DNA of 38,854 nucleotides. Source: Lachnospiraceae bacterium. Its GTDB lineage: Bacteria; Bacillota; Clostridia; Lachnospirales; Lachnospiraceae. The stretch spans positions 28,784 to 67,637 of the forward strand of contig CABJBM010000030.1 in assembly GCA_902363835.1 (NCBI GenBank), in the 5' to 3' direction. Made by a program: the position numbers and the translations under genes. The first letter of the stretch is position 1. The number at the start of each line of letters is the position of its first letter. The notes beneath the pieces are model-generated. The model searched no databases. It saw only the letters and a list, made by a program, of their open reading frames with translations, and was not told the DNA's origin. Below, one piece after another: positions 1 through 7,654 of this stretch.

Positions 1-28
1 CCCCCCGCCCCACGGGCGTTCGCCCTGG

Positions 29-93
29 GAAACAGAAAGCCAAAAAAAATTCTTACGTGCGAGCACGACGAATTTTTTTTGGCTTTCTGTTTC
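29..93. repeat. Long perfect inverted repeat (hairpin)
   Basis: Positions 29-52 and 70-93 are perfect reverse complements (24-bp arms), separated by 17 bases that contain a further short stem (CGTGC at 56-60 with GCACG at 63-67). The arms hold an 8-A tract on the left and an 8-T tract on the right, next to the inner stem, so the inner stem plus T tract resembles a bidirectional intrinsic terminator. The pairing continues 12 bp outside the A/T tract, which is longer than a terminator needs. No gene is visible between the window edge and 346 apart from this and the terminator at 211-270. Confidence 0.7.
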
Positions 94-210
94 GCACTGC
101 TCATTGCTTTCGTGGATATTATAGTATGAATTCATAAGATATACAACCAAAAGTTACACTTTTCCCCAGTTAACCTCCCATTTACAAATCAACTTAAAAC
201 CATAATCCCA

Positions 211-270
211 AAAAAAGATAGGAGCTGCAGCTCCCATAACTGATTATCAGTTATGAAAACCGCAGCTCCC
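211..270 (-). terminator. Terminator downstream of the spore-protein gene
   Basis: Read on the minus strand, GGAGCTGC-type arms (221-228 with 262-269) enclose a second perfect hairpin (235-244 with 246-255, one-base loop), and the structure is followed by a run of T (A tract at 211-216 on the plus strand). It lies 77 bases past the stop of the spore-protein gene and fits an intrinsic terminator for it. Confidence 0.7.
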
Positions 271-346
271 TGTTTCCCTTCTATTTATCCGTATTTACCG
301 GATATAATCTTTATTTCCGAAGGGTACTTTTTTTGTTTTTTACAGG

Positions 347-550
347 TTATTTACCTGCCATCTGTCTTTCCTGGGCTTCGATCATCTTCTTAACCATATA
401 ACCGCCTACGGAACCATTCTGTGCAGATGTTAAGTTACCGTTATAACCGTTGGTTAACGGAACACCGATTTCGTTGGCAACTTCCATTTTAAAACGATCC
501 ATTGCCTCTTTTGCCTCTGGTACATTTGTAGTATTAGATCTTCCTGACAT
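347..550 (-). CDS. Alpha/beta-type small acid-soluble spore protein
   Basis: A 67-residue protein of the alpha/beta SASP family, DNA-binding proteins that coat and protect the chromosome in dormant spores and are degraded by the GPR protease on germination. Seen directly: VPEAKEAMDRFKMEVANEIG near residue 10-29, which holds the GPR cleavage region (E-[VI]-A), and the C-terminal DNA-binding signature GNLTSAQNGSVGGYMVKKMI near residues 39-58. Length is typical of the family. The ATG at 550 is chosen because AAAGGAGG lies 9 bases upstream; an ATG 21 bases further upstream would place that ribosome site inside the coding region. The gene stands alone with its own terminator. It shows that the organism forms endospores. 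Confidence 0.95.
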   Translation of the reverse strand: MSGRSNTTNVPEAKEAMDRFKMEVANEIGVPLTNGYNGNLTSAQNGSVGGYMVKKMIEAQERQMAGK

Positions 551-626
551 AATGATATGCCTCCTTTTCATCTATTCACCATGTTTTTGTTTTATTTAAT
601 TCATGGTGTGTTTTGTGCTACACTCC

Positions 627-654
627 TATTATGGCAAGAATACAATGAAATACA
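627..654 (-). promoter_or_regulatory. Possible forespore (sigma-G-like) promoter of the spore-protein gene
   Basis: Minus strand: CATAATA (627-633) fits the sigma-G -10 consensus and TGTATT (649-654) is a loose -35, but the 15-base spacer is shorter than usual. SASP genes are normally sigma-G dependent. This is a weak match. Confidence 0.3.
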
Positions 655-731
655 CTAGAAGGTTTTTCGTAAAATGTTATTTTCAGGAAAAAATTTGAGG
701 CCTCATAAACGTTCTCATACAGACGGGGTTT

Positions 732-1355
732 TTAATCTCCTTTTCCGGTCTCCAATATCTTTTCAATATTGGTTTTCACCAGCTGAAACGCAACCTCATT
801 CATTCCGCTGTTTATAATAACATCTGCCAGAGGCTTTGTAGGTTCCACATACAAATAGTGCATGGGCTTAACTGTAGTGAGATACTGCTCCACAACACCC
901 TCAATATCCCGTCCTCTTTCTTTTACGTCACGGATCACACGGCGAAGGATCCGCTCATCAGCATCAGCCTCCACAAAAATTTTTATATCAAACATGCGCC
1001 TTAGGCGCTCATCTGCAAAAACCAGGATCCCTTCCACCAGAATAACCTTTTTAGGCTCCACCTTTACCACTTTCCTGGAACGGTTGTGCATGGAATAATC
1101 ATAAACAGGGCATTCGACTTCATTTCCATCCCGCAGCGCCTGAAGCTGTTCCAGCAAAAGCTCTGTTTCAAAAGCTTCCGGATGATCGTAATTCATCTTC
1201 TTCCTTTCTTCAAAAGAAAGCTCATCCTGCTTTTTATAATAATTATCATGGTAAATAACCGCAATGTCGTCGCCAAACGCAGCCTTTAACCGGTTGGTAA
1301 AAGTCGACTTCCCTGAGCCGGTTCCTCCGGCAATTCCAATTAACACACAATTCAT
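732..1355 (-). CDS. udk: Uridine kinase
   Basis: A 207-residue uridine/cytidine kinase (pyrimidine salvage, uridine + NTP to UMP). The start shows the P-loop GGTGSGKST at residues 10-18; DNYYKKQDELSFEERK and NYDHPEAF are the substrate-binding segments conserved in the family, and RRVIRDVKERGRD is the lid region. The length matches the usual 205-213. The ATG at 1355 is preceded by GGAGG at a suitable distance; a longer frame reaching 1403 has no such site and adds residues absent from the family. Cytoplasmic. It is flanked by the spore-protein gene downstream and a hairpin upstream, so it may be transcribed alone or by read-through from the DUF975 gene. Confidence 0.96.
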   Translation of the reverse strand: MNCVLIGIAGGTGSGKSTFTNRLKAAFGDDIAVIYHDNYYKKQDELSFEERKKMNYDHPEAFETELLLEQLQALRDGNEVECPVYDYSMHNRSRKVVKVEPKKVILVEGILVFADERLRRMFDIKIFVEADADERILRRVIRDVKERGRDIEGVVEQYLTTVKPMHYLYVEPTKPLADVIINSGMNEVAFQLVKTNIEKILETGKGD

Positions 1356-1410
1356 CTTTTGTGCTCCTCCATTTGTTTGCGGTATATGCTGGAAACCCCT
1401 CATAAATGAT

Positions 1411-1450
1411 CCAAGGGTTCAACCTCTTAAAAAAGAATTGAACCCTTTGG
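1411..1450 (-). terminator. Hairpin after the DUF975 gene
   Basis: CCAAGGGTTCAA (1411-1422) pairs with TTGAACCCTTTGG (1438-1450) with one bulged base. It begins just 5 bases past the stop codon of the upstream gene. There is no clear T tract after the stem on the minus strand, so termination is probable by position but not certain. Confidence 0.4.
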
Positions 1451-1454
1451 ACTG

Positions 1455-2150
1455 TTAATCAAACATAGACGTTTCCTCATATACAACCGTATTCGGCTTT
1501 ATTGCATTATAATAATTAGCTAAAGTAACATTTGTATAGGGATGTACATAAATGAAAGCCAGACCGCAGGTCACAAGGCCTAATAGCTGCCATAAAATAA
1601 AGGACAATTCCAGAACAAAATATTCCCATTTATGGCCTATCATCATTTCCTTGCTTTCCCGGATGCACTGCATGACGCCTTTATCGGGATCCTCAACCAT
1701 AATAAAAACAGCCTGTGAATAGCGGTAAGCAGCGATGATTCCCGGAATGATGAAAAGCAGGGTCCACAATACAGTAAGCAAGGTCATCATAAGAACCAGT
1801 CCCAAGGCTTTTAACAAATACCTTACTGAGCCGAATAAATCCCCATATGACATAGTTTGATCCCTGTTTGCAACCTTTAAACAGTAAGACTGATACCCAA
1901 ACTGGAGAATAGTACTGACAATAAAATAAATAATCATGAAAATAATGCTGCTTGCCGTAAATGCTCCTATCTGACTCAGATCTTCATAAGCGACGGCATT
2001 ATTTATCATGCCCTCCCATATGTCTAAAAATCCCTGTACAACAGAAAATACAATCGTAATAATACCTAAAATTATTGTGACCATATAAGGGCTTACAAGT
2101 GCCTCTCTCATGGCGTTTTTTGCATCCATTTTTAAAGCTTTTCTACTCAT
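1455..2150 (-). CDS. DUF975 family integral membrane protein
   Basis: A 231-residue polytopic membrane protein of the DUF975 family (function unknown). Seen: a short basic N-terminus (MSRKALKMDAK), then about five to six hydrophobic segments, including YMVTIILGIITIVFSVV, IIFMIIYFIVSTIL and LVLMMTLLTVLWTLLFIIPG; the segment FIIPGIIAAYRYSQAVFIM followed by DPDKG and the cytoplasmic MIGHKWEYF are typical of the family. AGGAGG lies 6 bases before the ATG. It is encoded between recG and udk but separated from recG by about 100 bases, so co-transcription is possible rather than shown. Family assignment is secure from the pattern; no biochemical role can be given. Confidence 0.85.
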   Translation of the reverse strand: MSRKALKMDAKNAMREALVSPYMVTIILGIITIVFSVVQGFLDIWEGMINNAVAYEDLSQIGAFTASSIIFMIIYFIVSTILQFGYQSYCLKVANRDQTMSYGDLFGSVRYLLKALGLVLMMTLLTVLWTLLFIIPGIIAAYRYSQAVFIMVEDPDKGVMQCIRESKEMMIGHKWEYFVLELSFILWQLLGLVTCGLAFIYVHPYTNVTLANYYNAIKPNTVVYEETSMFD

Positions 2151-2252
2151 ATAATTCCTCCTGTTTCCTTACTGTGACAATTTTACGTAGATAAGTTTAT
2201 CATTTTCTGTCGATAATTGCAAATATTTCCAGCAAAAATCAGAAAATTTTCC

Positions 2253-4304
2253 CTACAAATTAAGCTTATCATAGCTTCTCTCCAGATACTCCTGCAGTTT
2301 TCCCTTAAGCTCCTGATGTTCCTCTTTTTCCAGCTCCGGATCCTCCGTAAAAAGCCGCTTCACTTCCTCTGATACGGTCTTTAACAGGTTTGCATCTGTA
2401 AAAATATCCCCCAGTTTAAATTCCAGATCCCCGCTCTGCTTAAGGCCGAAAATATCCCCCGGTCCCCGGAGCTTTAAATCCTCTGAAGCGATAAAAAAGC
2501 CGTCATTGGACTGATTTAAAATATCCAGACGCTCTTTTGTCCCCTCCTGATCTGATGCCCCCACCATAATGCAGTAAGACTGGTATCTCCCCCGCCCCAC
2601 ACGCCCTCTTAGCTGGTGAAGCTGGGCCAGGCCAAAGCGTTCCGCATTTTCAATCATCATGACCGTTGCATTGGGAACGTTGACTCCTACTTCGATGACT
2701 GTGGTGGAAACCAGGATCTTGATTTCCCCGCAGGCAAACCTCTCCATGATCCCGTTTTTTTCCTTTGGTTTCATTTTTCCGTGAAGATATTCCACAGAAA
2801 TTCCCGGAAGCGCCTCCCGCAGGTTTTTTGTATAATCCAGCACATTTTCCGCATCAATCATCTCGCTGGCCTCGACCATGGGGCAAATCACATAGGCCTG
2901 ACGGCCATCTGCAATCTCTTTCCGGATAAATTCATAGGCTTTCTTCCTGTATCCTGTATCCACAACACAGTTTTTAATAGGAAGACGGTTCGCAGGCAGC
3001 TCGTCAATGACAGAAATGTCCAGATCCCCGTAAATAATAATAGCCAGAGTTCTGGGAATAGGCGTGGCGCTCATTACAAGCACGTGAGGCTCTTCACCCT
3101 TTTTTCCTAACATTTCCCGCTGGCCCACCCCGAACCGGTGTTGTTCATCAGTAATCACCAGTGCCAGATTGTCGTATACCACCTTCTCCTGAATAAGGGC
3201 ATGAGTGCCGATAATGATATCCGCTTCATGGGAAGCGATTTTCTCATAAGCGATCCTTTTTTCCTTTGCAGTCATGGAACCTGTAACAAGTATTGGCTTT
3301 TTATTAATCTGATGAGCTTCAAACAGCTCTGTCATGGATTCAAAATGCTGTTTTGCCAACACTTCCGTAGGCGCCATAAGTGCTCCCTGATATCCGTTAT
3401 ACGCTGCCTGTAAAAGGGCGAGTATGGCAATGATCGTCTTTCCGGAGCCTACATCTCCCTGAATCAGGCGGTTCATGACCCGCCCTCCTGACAGATCGCC
3501 GTAGATTTCATCTAAAACTTTTTGCTGGGCATTGGTAAGGGAATAGGGAAGGCCATTTTTTAATGCCTCCGCTTCCGGGGAAAGACTCAGGACATAGGCG
3601 CTTTTCTTATCTTCCCTGCGGTCCTTTAAACGGCGGACCGCCATAAGAAATAGAAAAAACTCGTCAAACACCAGTCTTTTTCTGGCAAATAACAGTTCGC
3701 TCCGGTCCGTCGGAAAATGAATATGTTCAAGTGCAAAATTATATTCCGCCAGTTCATACTTTTTACGCAAATCGGCCGGCATATAATCCCGCACCATGCT
3801 TCGTAAGCTTAAAGCCTGCTTCTGGGCCCTGACAATGGTTTTATTGCTAAGCCCCTTGGTCTGGCCATAAATGGGCTGCATGGAATGAATCACCTGTTCA
3901 TAGGCCTCTGCCGTAAATACCTCAGGCTGTTCCATAGTAAGGCGGCCGCTTTTCTTCACAACCCGGCCCCGGAAAACAGCCCGCATCCCTGCCTTTAAGG
4001 TGGAGTGAAGGTAAGGCATATTGTACCAGGTGAGCAAAAGGGTACCAGTCGTATCCTTTAACGTGGTTGTAATGACCTGGATGTGGCTGTACCGCTTTAC
4101 ATCAGGAGTCTTATAAAGCATTCCGGCCACGGTCATCACCTGATCCGGTTTCAGCTCCCCAATGGGGGAAGGCTCCTCATAGGTATCATAGGCTCTCGGA
4201 TAATATTCCAGAAGGTCGCTGGTGGTCATCACTCCCACCTTCTGAAACAACTTTCCTGTTTTATCTCCGATTCCTTTTAAGGAATCAATTGGCTCCCGGT
4301 TCAA
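2253..4304 (-). CDS. recG: ATP-dependent DNA helicase RecG
   Basis: A 683-residue RecG, the branch-migration helicase that remodels stalled forks and Holliday junctions. Domain order seen: wedge/OB-fold domain (about 1-230), helicase domain with Walker A GDVGSGKT (283-290), motif II DEQH (386-389) followed by RFGVGQRE, motif III SATPIPRT (about 412-419), and motif VI QLRGRVGRG, then the C-terminal segment. Length is normal for the family. The initiation codon is TTG at 4304, with AGGAGGGGAG about 6 bases upstream; no ATG lies nearby in frame. It follows the FakA-like gene after a 91-base gap that contains a hairpin, an arrangement (asp23-yloV-recG) common in Firmicutes. Confidence 0.97.
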   Translation of the reverse strand: MNREPIDSLKGIGDKTGKLFQKVGVMTTSDLLEYYPRAYDTYEEPSPIGELKPDQVMTVAGMLYKTPDVKRYSHIQVITTTLKDTTGTLLLTWYNMPYLHSTLKAGMRAVFRGRVVKKSGRLTMEQPEVFTAEAYEQVIHSMQPIYGQTKGLSNKTIVRAQKQALSLRSMVRDYMPADLRKKYELAEYNFALEHIHFPTDRSELLFARKRLVFDEFFLFLMAVRRLKDRREDKKSAYVLSLSPEAEALKNGLPYSLTNAQQKVLDEIYGDLSGGRVMNRLIQGDVGSGKTIIAILALLQAAYNGYQGALMAPTEVLAKQHFESMTELFEAHQINKKPILVTGSMTAKEKRIAYEKIASHEADIIIGTHALIQEKVVYDNLALVITDEQHRFGVGQREMLGKKGEEPHVLVMSATPIPRTLAIIIYGDLDISVIDELPANRLPIKNCVVDTGYRKKAYEFIRKEIADGRQAYVICPMVEASEMIDAENVLDYTKNLREALPGISVEYLHGKMKPKEKNGIMERFACGEIKILVSTTVIEVGVNVPNATVMMIENAERFGLAQLHQLRGRVGRGRYQSYCIMVGASDQEGTKERLDILNQSNDGFFIASEDLKLRGPGDIFGLKQSGDLEFKLGDIFTDANLLKTVSEEVKRLFTEDPELEKEEHQELKGKLQEYLERSYDKLNL

Positions 4305-4337
4305 AAACAGCTCCCCTCCTTTCTTATTTCCTGCATA

Positions 4338-4372
4338 GCAAAACCGGGCAGACAGGACTTCATCTGCCCGGT
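4338..4372 (-). terminator. Hairpin between the FakA-like gene and recG
   Basis: A perfect 10-bp GC-rich stem (ACCGGGCAGA at 4343-4352 with TCTGCCCGGT at 4363-4372) with a 10-base loop. On the minus strand it is followed by TTTTGC only, so it may attenuate rather than fully stop transcription into recG. Confidence 0.55.
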
Positions 4373-4395
4373 ATAAAAAATGCCGCTGGCTCTTT

Positions 4396-6069
4396 TTATT
4401 CTACGGATATGAGATAATAATAAATCGGCTGGCCCCCTGCATGAAGCTCTACCTCGCAGTGGGAAAACAGCTCTTCCGCTTTTTCCTTAAGCGCTTTTGC
4501 ATCCTCTTCCTTAACATCTTTGCCGTAATAAACGGTCACCAATTCAGATTCCTCTTCCACCATGGCTTCCATGGCTTCCAGCACCGTTGGCTCAATATCC
4601 TTTCCAACCGCCAGGATTCCTTTGTCCCCTAATGCCATGATGTCCCCTTCCGTGATCTCAATATCATCGATCACGGTATTGCGGACCGCATAGGTAACTT
4701 GTCCGGTTTTCACGCGGCTCATCTCTTCTGTCATGATCTTTTCATTGTCCTCAGGAGATAAATCCGGAGCAAAATTAATGATAGCAGTGATACCCTGAGG
4801 TATGGTTTTTGAAGGGATCACAATGACCTTCTTATCTTCCACCAGACTTTTCGCCTGTTCGGCTGCCAATATGATGTTTTTATTGTTGGGCAGAATGTAG
4901 ATGGTATCCGCATTCACCCGCTCAATGGCATTTAGCATATCCTCTGTGCTGGGATTCATGGTCTGGCCGCCCTGGATTAAATAATCAGCTCCGATCCCGC
5001 GGAATATACCGTCAAGGCCTTCCCCGGCAGATACGGAAATAAAACCATAGGCTTTTCTCTTCTCCGCTTTTTTTTCTTCATCAGCTTTCTGCTGCGCAGC
5101 CAGTTTTTCAGAATCCTTAATTAACTTTTCCTGGTGCTCTTCCCTCATATTATCGATCTTCATGCGGGATAATGAGCCGTAAGTAAGGGCTTTCTGAATA
5201 GCAAGCCCCGGGTCATTGGTATGGACGTGAACCTTTACCATGTCATCATCTGAAACAACCACAATGGAATCGCCGATGGATTCTAAATATCCCTTAAATT
5301 CATGCTCCGTCTTATCATCATAGTTGTTTTCCAGATTAATGATAAATTCAGTGCAGTAACCGAATTTAATGTCAATGTCATCAGTTTTTGCTCCATGGGC
5401 TCCTGCAAAGGCATCAGGCCGCTTTACGCCTTCTACGGATACATCCACTTCCTTGCCCATGAGACAGTCAAGGATTCCCTTCATAACCTGCATAAGCCCC
5501 TGGCCGCCGGAATCCACCACACCGGCCTGTTTTAAAACCGGAAGCATTTCCGGAGTCTGACTCAATACGTAATCACCGTGATCGATCACCTTCTGGCAGA
5601 ACTCAAGGATATCTTCTGTCTCTGTAACCAGCTCGGCAGCCTTTTCAGCCATGCCTCTGGCAACGGTAAGAATGGTTCCCTCTTTGGGCTTCATAACTGC
5701 TTTGTACGCAGTTTCCGATGCTCTTACAAGGGCGTTTGCCAGAACAGTAGCAGTCACCTGGTCCACTGAGGCAATTTCTCTTGTAAAGCCCCGGAACAGC
5801 TGAGACAGGATTACACCGGAGTTTCCTCTTGCTCCTCTTAAAGAACCGGAGGAAATTGCCTTAGCCAAGGCTTCCATGGTAGGATTTTCAATGGCGGCCA
5901 CTTCCTTCGCTGCCGCCATGATCGTCATAGTCATGTTTGTTCCGGTATCACCATCCGGCACTGGAAACACATTCAGTTCATTAATCCACTCTTTCTTCGC
6001 TTCCAGTCCCTTTGCTCCTGCCAGAAATGCCTTTTGCAGCATTTTGGCGTCTATATACTTCATACCCAC
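4396..6069 (-). CDS. DAK2-domain fatty acid kinase subunit (FakA/YloV-like)
   Basis: A 557-residue protein of the YloV/FakA family. In Staphylococcus FakA phosphorylates fatty acids presented by FakB (DegV) proteins, feeding exogenous fatty acids into phospholipid synthesis. Seen: N-terminal DhaL/DAK2 domain with the Mg-ATP motif DGDTGTNM (39-46), then GARGNSGVILSQLFRGF and VVDSGGQGL; a middle domain with KFGYCTEFII; a charged linker (about 325-345, rich in K/E); and a C-terminal DegV-like domain with ILPNNKNIILAAEQA. The initiation codon is GTG at 6069, 9 bases after GGAGG; an ATG two codons later is possible but too far from the site. It follows the Asp23 gene by 14 bases, the usual yloU-yloV pair. 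No DegV gene is present in the window. Confidence 0.93.
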   Translation of the reverse strand: MGMKYIDAKMLQKAFLAGAKGLEAKKEWINELNVFPVPDGDTGTNMTMTIMAAAKEVAAIENPTMEALAKAISSGSLRGARGNSGVILSQLFRGFTREIASVDQVTATVLANALVRASETAYKAVMKPKEGTILTVARGMAEKAAELVTETEDILEFCQKVIDHGDYVLSQTPEMLPVLKQAGVVDSGGQGLMQVMKGILDCLMGKEVDVSVEGVKRPDAFAGAHGAKTDDIDIKFGYCTEFIINLENNYDDKTEHEFKGYLESIGDSIVVVSDDDMVKVHVHTNDPGLAIQKALTYGSLSRMKIDNMREEHQEKLIKDSEKLAAQQKADEEKKAEKRKAYGFISVSAGEGLDGIFRGIGADYLIQGGQTMNPSTEDMLNAIERVNADTIYILPNNKNIILAAEQAKSLVEDKKVIVIPSKTIPQGITAIINFAPDLSPEDNEKIMTEEMSRVKTGQVTYAVRNTVIDDIEITEGDIMALGDKGILAVGKDIEPTVLEAMEAMVEEESELVTVYYGKDVKEEDAKALKEKAEELFSHCEVELHAGGQPIYYYLISVE

Positions 6070-6083
6070 AGGTAGTTTCCTCC

Positions 6084-6440
6084 TTAATCAATCACTCTTA
6101 CGCCTTCGACAAAGATGTTAATCTTATCTACCGTCATACCGGTGAATGCTTCTACTTTGTATTTTACACTTTCAATTAAATTATCTGCCACTGCAGAAAT
6201 GCTGACTCCATATGCTACAATCACATGGAAATCAATGGTGATATGGTTGTCCTGGATGTTCACATTGATTCCGTGAGTCAGGCCTTCCCTCTTTAAAAGC
6301 TTAACAAGTCCATCTTTCATGCTGACAGCCGCCATACCGACAATACCGAAGCATTCCACTGCGGTTGTTCCGGCATACATAGCGATAACATCAGGGCTCA
6401 CCTGGATCTCGCCCAGTTTATTATTAATATAACCCTTCAT
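6084..6440 (-). CDS. Asp23/Gls24 family envelope stress protein (YloU-like)
   Basis: A 118-residue Asp23/DUF322 family protein. The family signature is visible in GEIQVSPDVIAMYAGTTAVE near the start, GIVGMA in the centre, and HITIDFHVIVAYGVSISAVA followed by TGMTVDKINIFVEGV at the end. Members bind the membrane or cytoplasmic partners and respond to envelope or alkaline stress, but the exact role of this clade is not established. GGAGG precedes the ATG by about 8 bases. First gene of an operon with the FakA-like gene, driven by the promoter at 6473-6501 and divergent from rpmB. Confidence 0.92.
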   Translation of the reverse strand: MKGYINNKLGEIQVSPDVIAMYAGTTAVECFGIVGMAAVSMKDGLVKLLKREGLTHGINVNIQDNHITIDFHVIVAYGVSISAVADNLIESVKYKVEAFTGMTVDKINIFVEGVRVID

Positions 6441-6472
6441 AGTCTCTACCTCCGTTCTTTCTGTCTTATTTA

Positions 6473-6501
6473 ATTATACATGATTTTTCCAAAAAAAGAA
6501 A
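6473..6501 (-). promoter_or_regulatory. Sigma-A promoter of the asp23-yloV operon
   Basis: Minus strand: perfect -10 TATAAT (6473-6478) and a poor -35 TTTCTT (6496-6501) with a 17-base spacer. The -10 is followed by an A/T-rich leader up to the Asp23 ribosome site. Confidence 0.6.
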
Positions 6502-6519
6502 CAAATTTTTATTTTTCAC

Positions 6520-6548
6520 TTGCAAAATAGTGCATTTTCTGTTATCAT
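6520..6548 (+). promoter_or_regulatory. Sigma-A promoter of rpmB
   Basis: TTGCAA (6520-6525), 17-base spacer, TATCAT (6543-6548). Transcription would begin near 6555, leaving a leader of about 55 bases before rpmB. Confidence 0.7.
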
Positions 6549-6559
6549 ACATTTGTTGT

Positions 6560-6583
6560 GGATTTTTCAACCATAAAAAATCC
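6560..6583 (+). other. Small stem-loop in the rpmB leader
   Basis: GGATTTTT (6560-6567) pairs with AAAAATCC (6576-6583) around an 8-base loop, between the predicted start of transcription and the ribosome site AAGGAGG. It may be a leader structure for L28 autogenous control, but nothing in the sequence proves that. Confidence 0.3.
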
Positions 6584-6608
6584 AAGTAGCTTTTAAGGAG
6601 GTGCAATC

Positions 6609-6794
6609 ATGGCTAAATGTGCAATTTGTGAAAAAGCTGCTCACTTTGGCAACGCGGTGAGCCATTCCCATAGAAGATCCAATAAAATGTGGAAAGCAAA
6701 TGTGAAGTCCGTTAAAGTAAAAGTTAATGGCGGCGCTAAGAAGATGTACGTATGTACTTCCTGCTTAAGATCCGGACTAGTTGAAAGAGCTTAA
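6609..6794 (+). CDS. rpmB: 50S ribosomal protein L28, zinc-binding type
   Basis: A 61-residue L28. The N-terminal MAKCAICEK and the C-terminal MYVCTSCLRSG supply two CxxC pairs (C4/C7 and a second pair near residues 49-52), so this is the zinc-binding C+ form. The segment GNAVSHSHRRSNKMWKANV is the family core. AAGGAGGTGCAATC precedes the ATG. It has its own promoter and terminator and is divergent from the Asp23 operon, a conserved arrangement in Firmicutes. Confidence 0.98.
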   Translation: MAKCAICEKAAHFGNAVSHSHRRSNKMWKANVKSVKVKVNGGAKKMYVCTSCLRSGLVERA

Positions 6795-6803
6795 TCGAAG
6801 GAA

Positions 6804-6837
6804 ACTCCTGGCTGATATCAGTCAGGAGTATTTTTTT
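6804..6837 (+). terminator. Intrinsic terminator of rpmB
   Basis: ACTCCTG (6804-6810) pairs with CAGGAGT (6823-6829); the loop itself is the palindrome CTGATATCAG, and seven T follow at 6831-6837. Confidence 0.9.
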
Positions 6838-6921
6838 GTCTTTTCCATATAATTGCCCATGGTTTCCAGGCATAGCCCATCCTTCTTTACCGGATGTCAG
6901 GATATGGCCAAAGGGCGCTTC

Positions 6922-6948
6922 ATGGGGCCTTTTAAAGGAAGGCCCCAT
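6922..6948. terminator. Convergent hairpin between rpmB and the sporulation cluster
   Basis: A perfect 10-bp stem, ATGGGGCCTT (6922-6931) with AAGGCCCCAT (6939-6948), 7-base loop. It follows the minus-strand 45-residue gene by 22 bases; the plus side ends in TTATTTTAA. Probably ends the minus-strand cluster. Confidence 0.6.
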
Positions 6949-6970
6949 TTATTTTAACAGCATTGCTTGA

Positions 6971-7108
6971 TCAGCAGCTGAACAGGTTATATCCCAGTAC
7001 CAGACATCCGATGATAAATAAAATCGTAACGATAGTTGCCGGGATAAAAAGCAGGACTGCCATACCCGCTCCGAAGCAGAACAGCATAAGTCCGAATACT
7101 CTTCTCAT
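6971..7108 (-). CDS. Small (45-residue) membrane protein next to ytfJ
   Basis: A short frame reading MRRVFGLMLFCFGAGMAVLL, then FIPATIVTILFIIGCLVLG and ending YNLFSC. It carries two hydrophobic segments separated by a proline, with a basic N-terminus, so a hairpin-like membrane peptide is likely. GAGGG lies about 5 bases before the ATG. It follows ytfJ by about 55 bases on the same strand and precedes the convergent hairpin at 6922-6948. I do not recognise the family; expression during sporulation is an inference from the neighbouring ytfJ. Confidence 0.6.
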   Translation of the reverse strand: MRRVFGLMLFCFGAGMAVLLFIPATIVTILFIIGCLVLGYNLFSC

Positions 7109-7162
7109 ATCATCCCTCAATCCATTCAGGCTATATGACATCCTATGCGGCTTATCCCCTTC

Positions 7163-7573
7163 TTATTCTTCCGCTTTTTTCTCGTCCTTTGCAGCAGCCA
7201 TCTCTTCCGCCACCTTTAAGGCTTCCGGAGAAACCTCTTTGGAACCGCCTGCAAATTTGTTGACAAAATCCGGAACCATATCCAGAATTTTTGTCACAGC
7301 ATCCTGCTGCTTGATATTTACCAGCTTTGTCACTCCGTTCTGAATGATCAGCACTGCACTGGGACTCATCTTTGCATGCATGCCTCCGGCCCCGTTTTGC
7401 TTTGCATTTTCCGCAAAGGATCCGGCAGCCATGCCGCAGGTCACATCCACCAAAGGCAGGATGATGGTATCATCCACCTTTACCGCATCTCCTACCACGG
7501 TTTTTGTCGCCACAAAAGAATCCATTCCTTTAAACAGCGATTCTACCGTAGATGTAAAATAATTCTCTGCCAC
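7163..7573 (-). CDS. ytfJ: GerW family sporulation protein YtfJ
   Basis: A 136-residue GerW/YtfJ protein; family members are made in the forespore and are linked to spore coat or germination, with unknown biochemistry. Seen: TKTVVGDAVKVDDTIILPLV, followed by the glycine-rich GMAAGSFAENAKQNGAGG and SPSAVLIIQNGVTKLVNI, which are diagnostic; the C-terminus is acidic-lysine rich. The start is uncertain: AGGAGG (7585-7590) is 11 bases before a GTG at 7573, only 2 bases before an ATG at 7582, and an in-frame ATG at 7597 has no ribosome site. GTG gives MAENYFTSTVESLFKGMD, which fits the family best. The DUF2953 gene lies upstream, the same pair as ytfI-ytfJ in Bacillus. Confidence 0.9.
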   Translation of the reverse strand: MAENYFTSTVESLFKGMDSFVATKTVVGDAVKVDDTIILPLVDVTCGMAAGSFAENAKQNGAGGMHAKMSPSAVLIIQNGVTKLVNIKQQDAVTKILDMVPDFVNKFAGGSKEVSPEALKVAEEMAAAKDEKKAEE

Positions 7574-7654
7574 GTTAAGCATTTCCTCCTTTATCATTTC
7601 AATCCAAGCAACAGCTTCAATGGGCGCAGCAAAATGTCTGAGCTGCAACCGTCT

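Noticed and set aside
1..28. Possible rRNA or tRNA end at the GC-rich window start
   Set aside because: Too short and no recognisable stem or CCA context.
2616..3110. Long plus-strand open frame opposite recG
   Set aside because: No ribosome site and no family pattern; recG on the other strand has all helicase motifs.
6736..6948. Minus-strand frame of 70 codons across the end of rpmB
   Set aside because: It runs through the rpmB terminator and the convergent hairpin and has no ribosome site.
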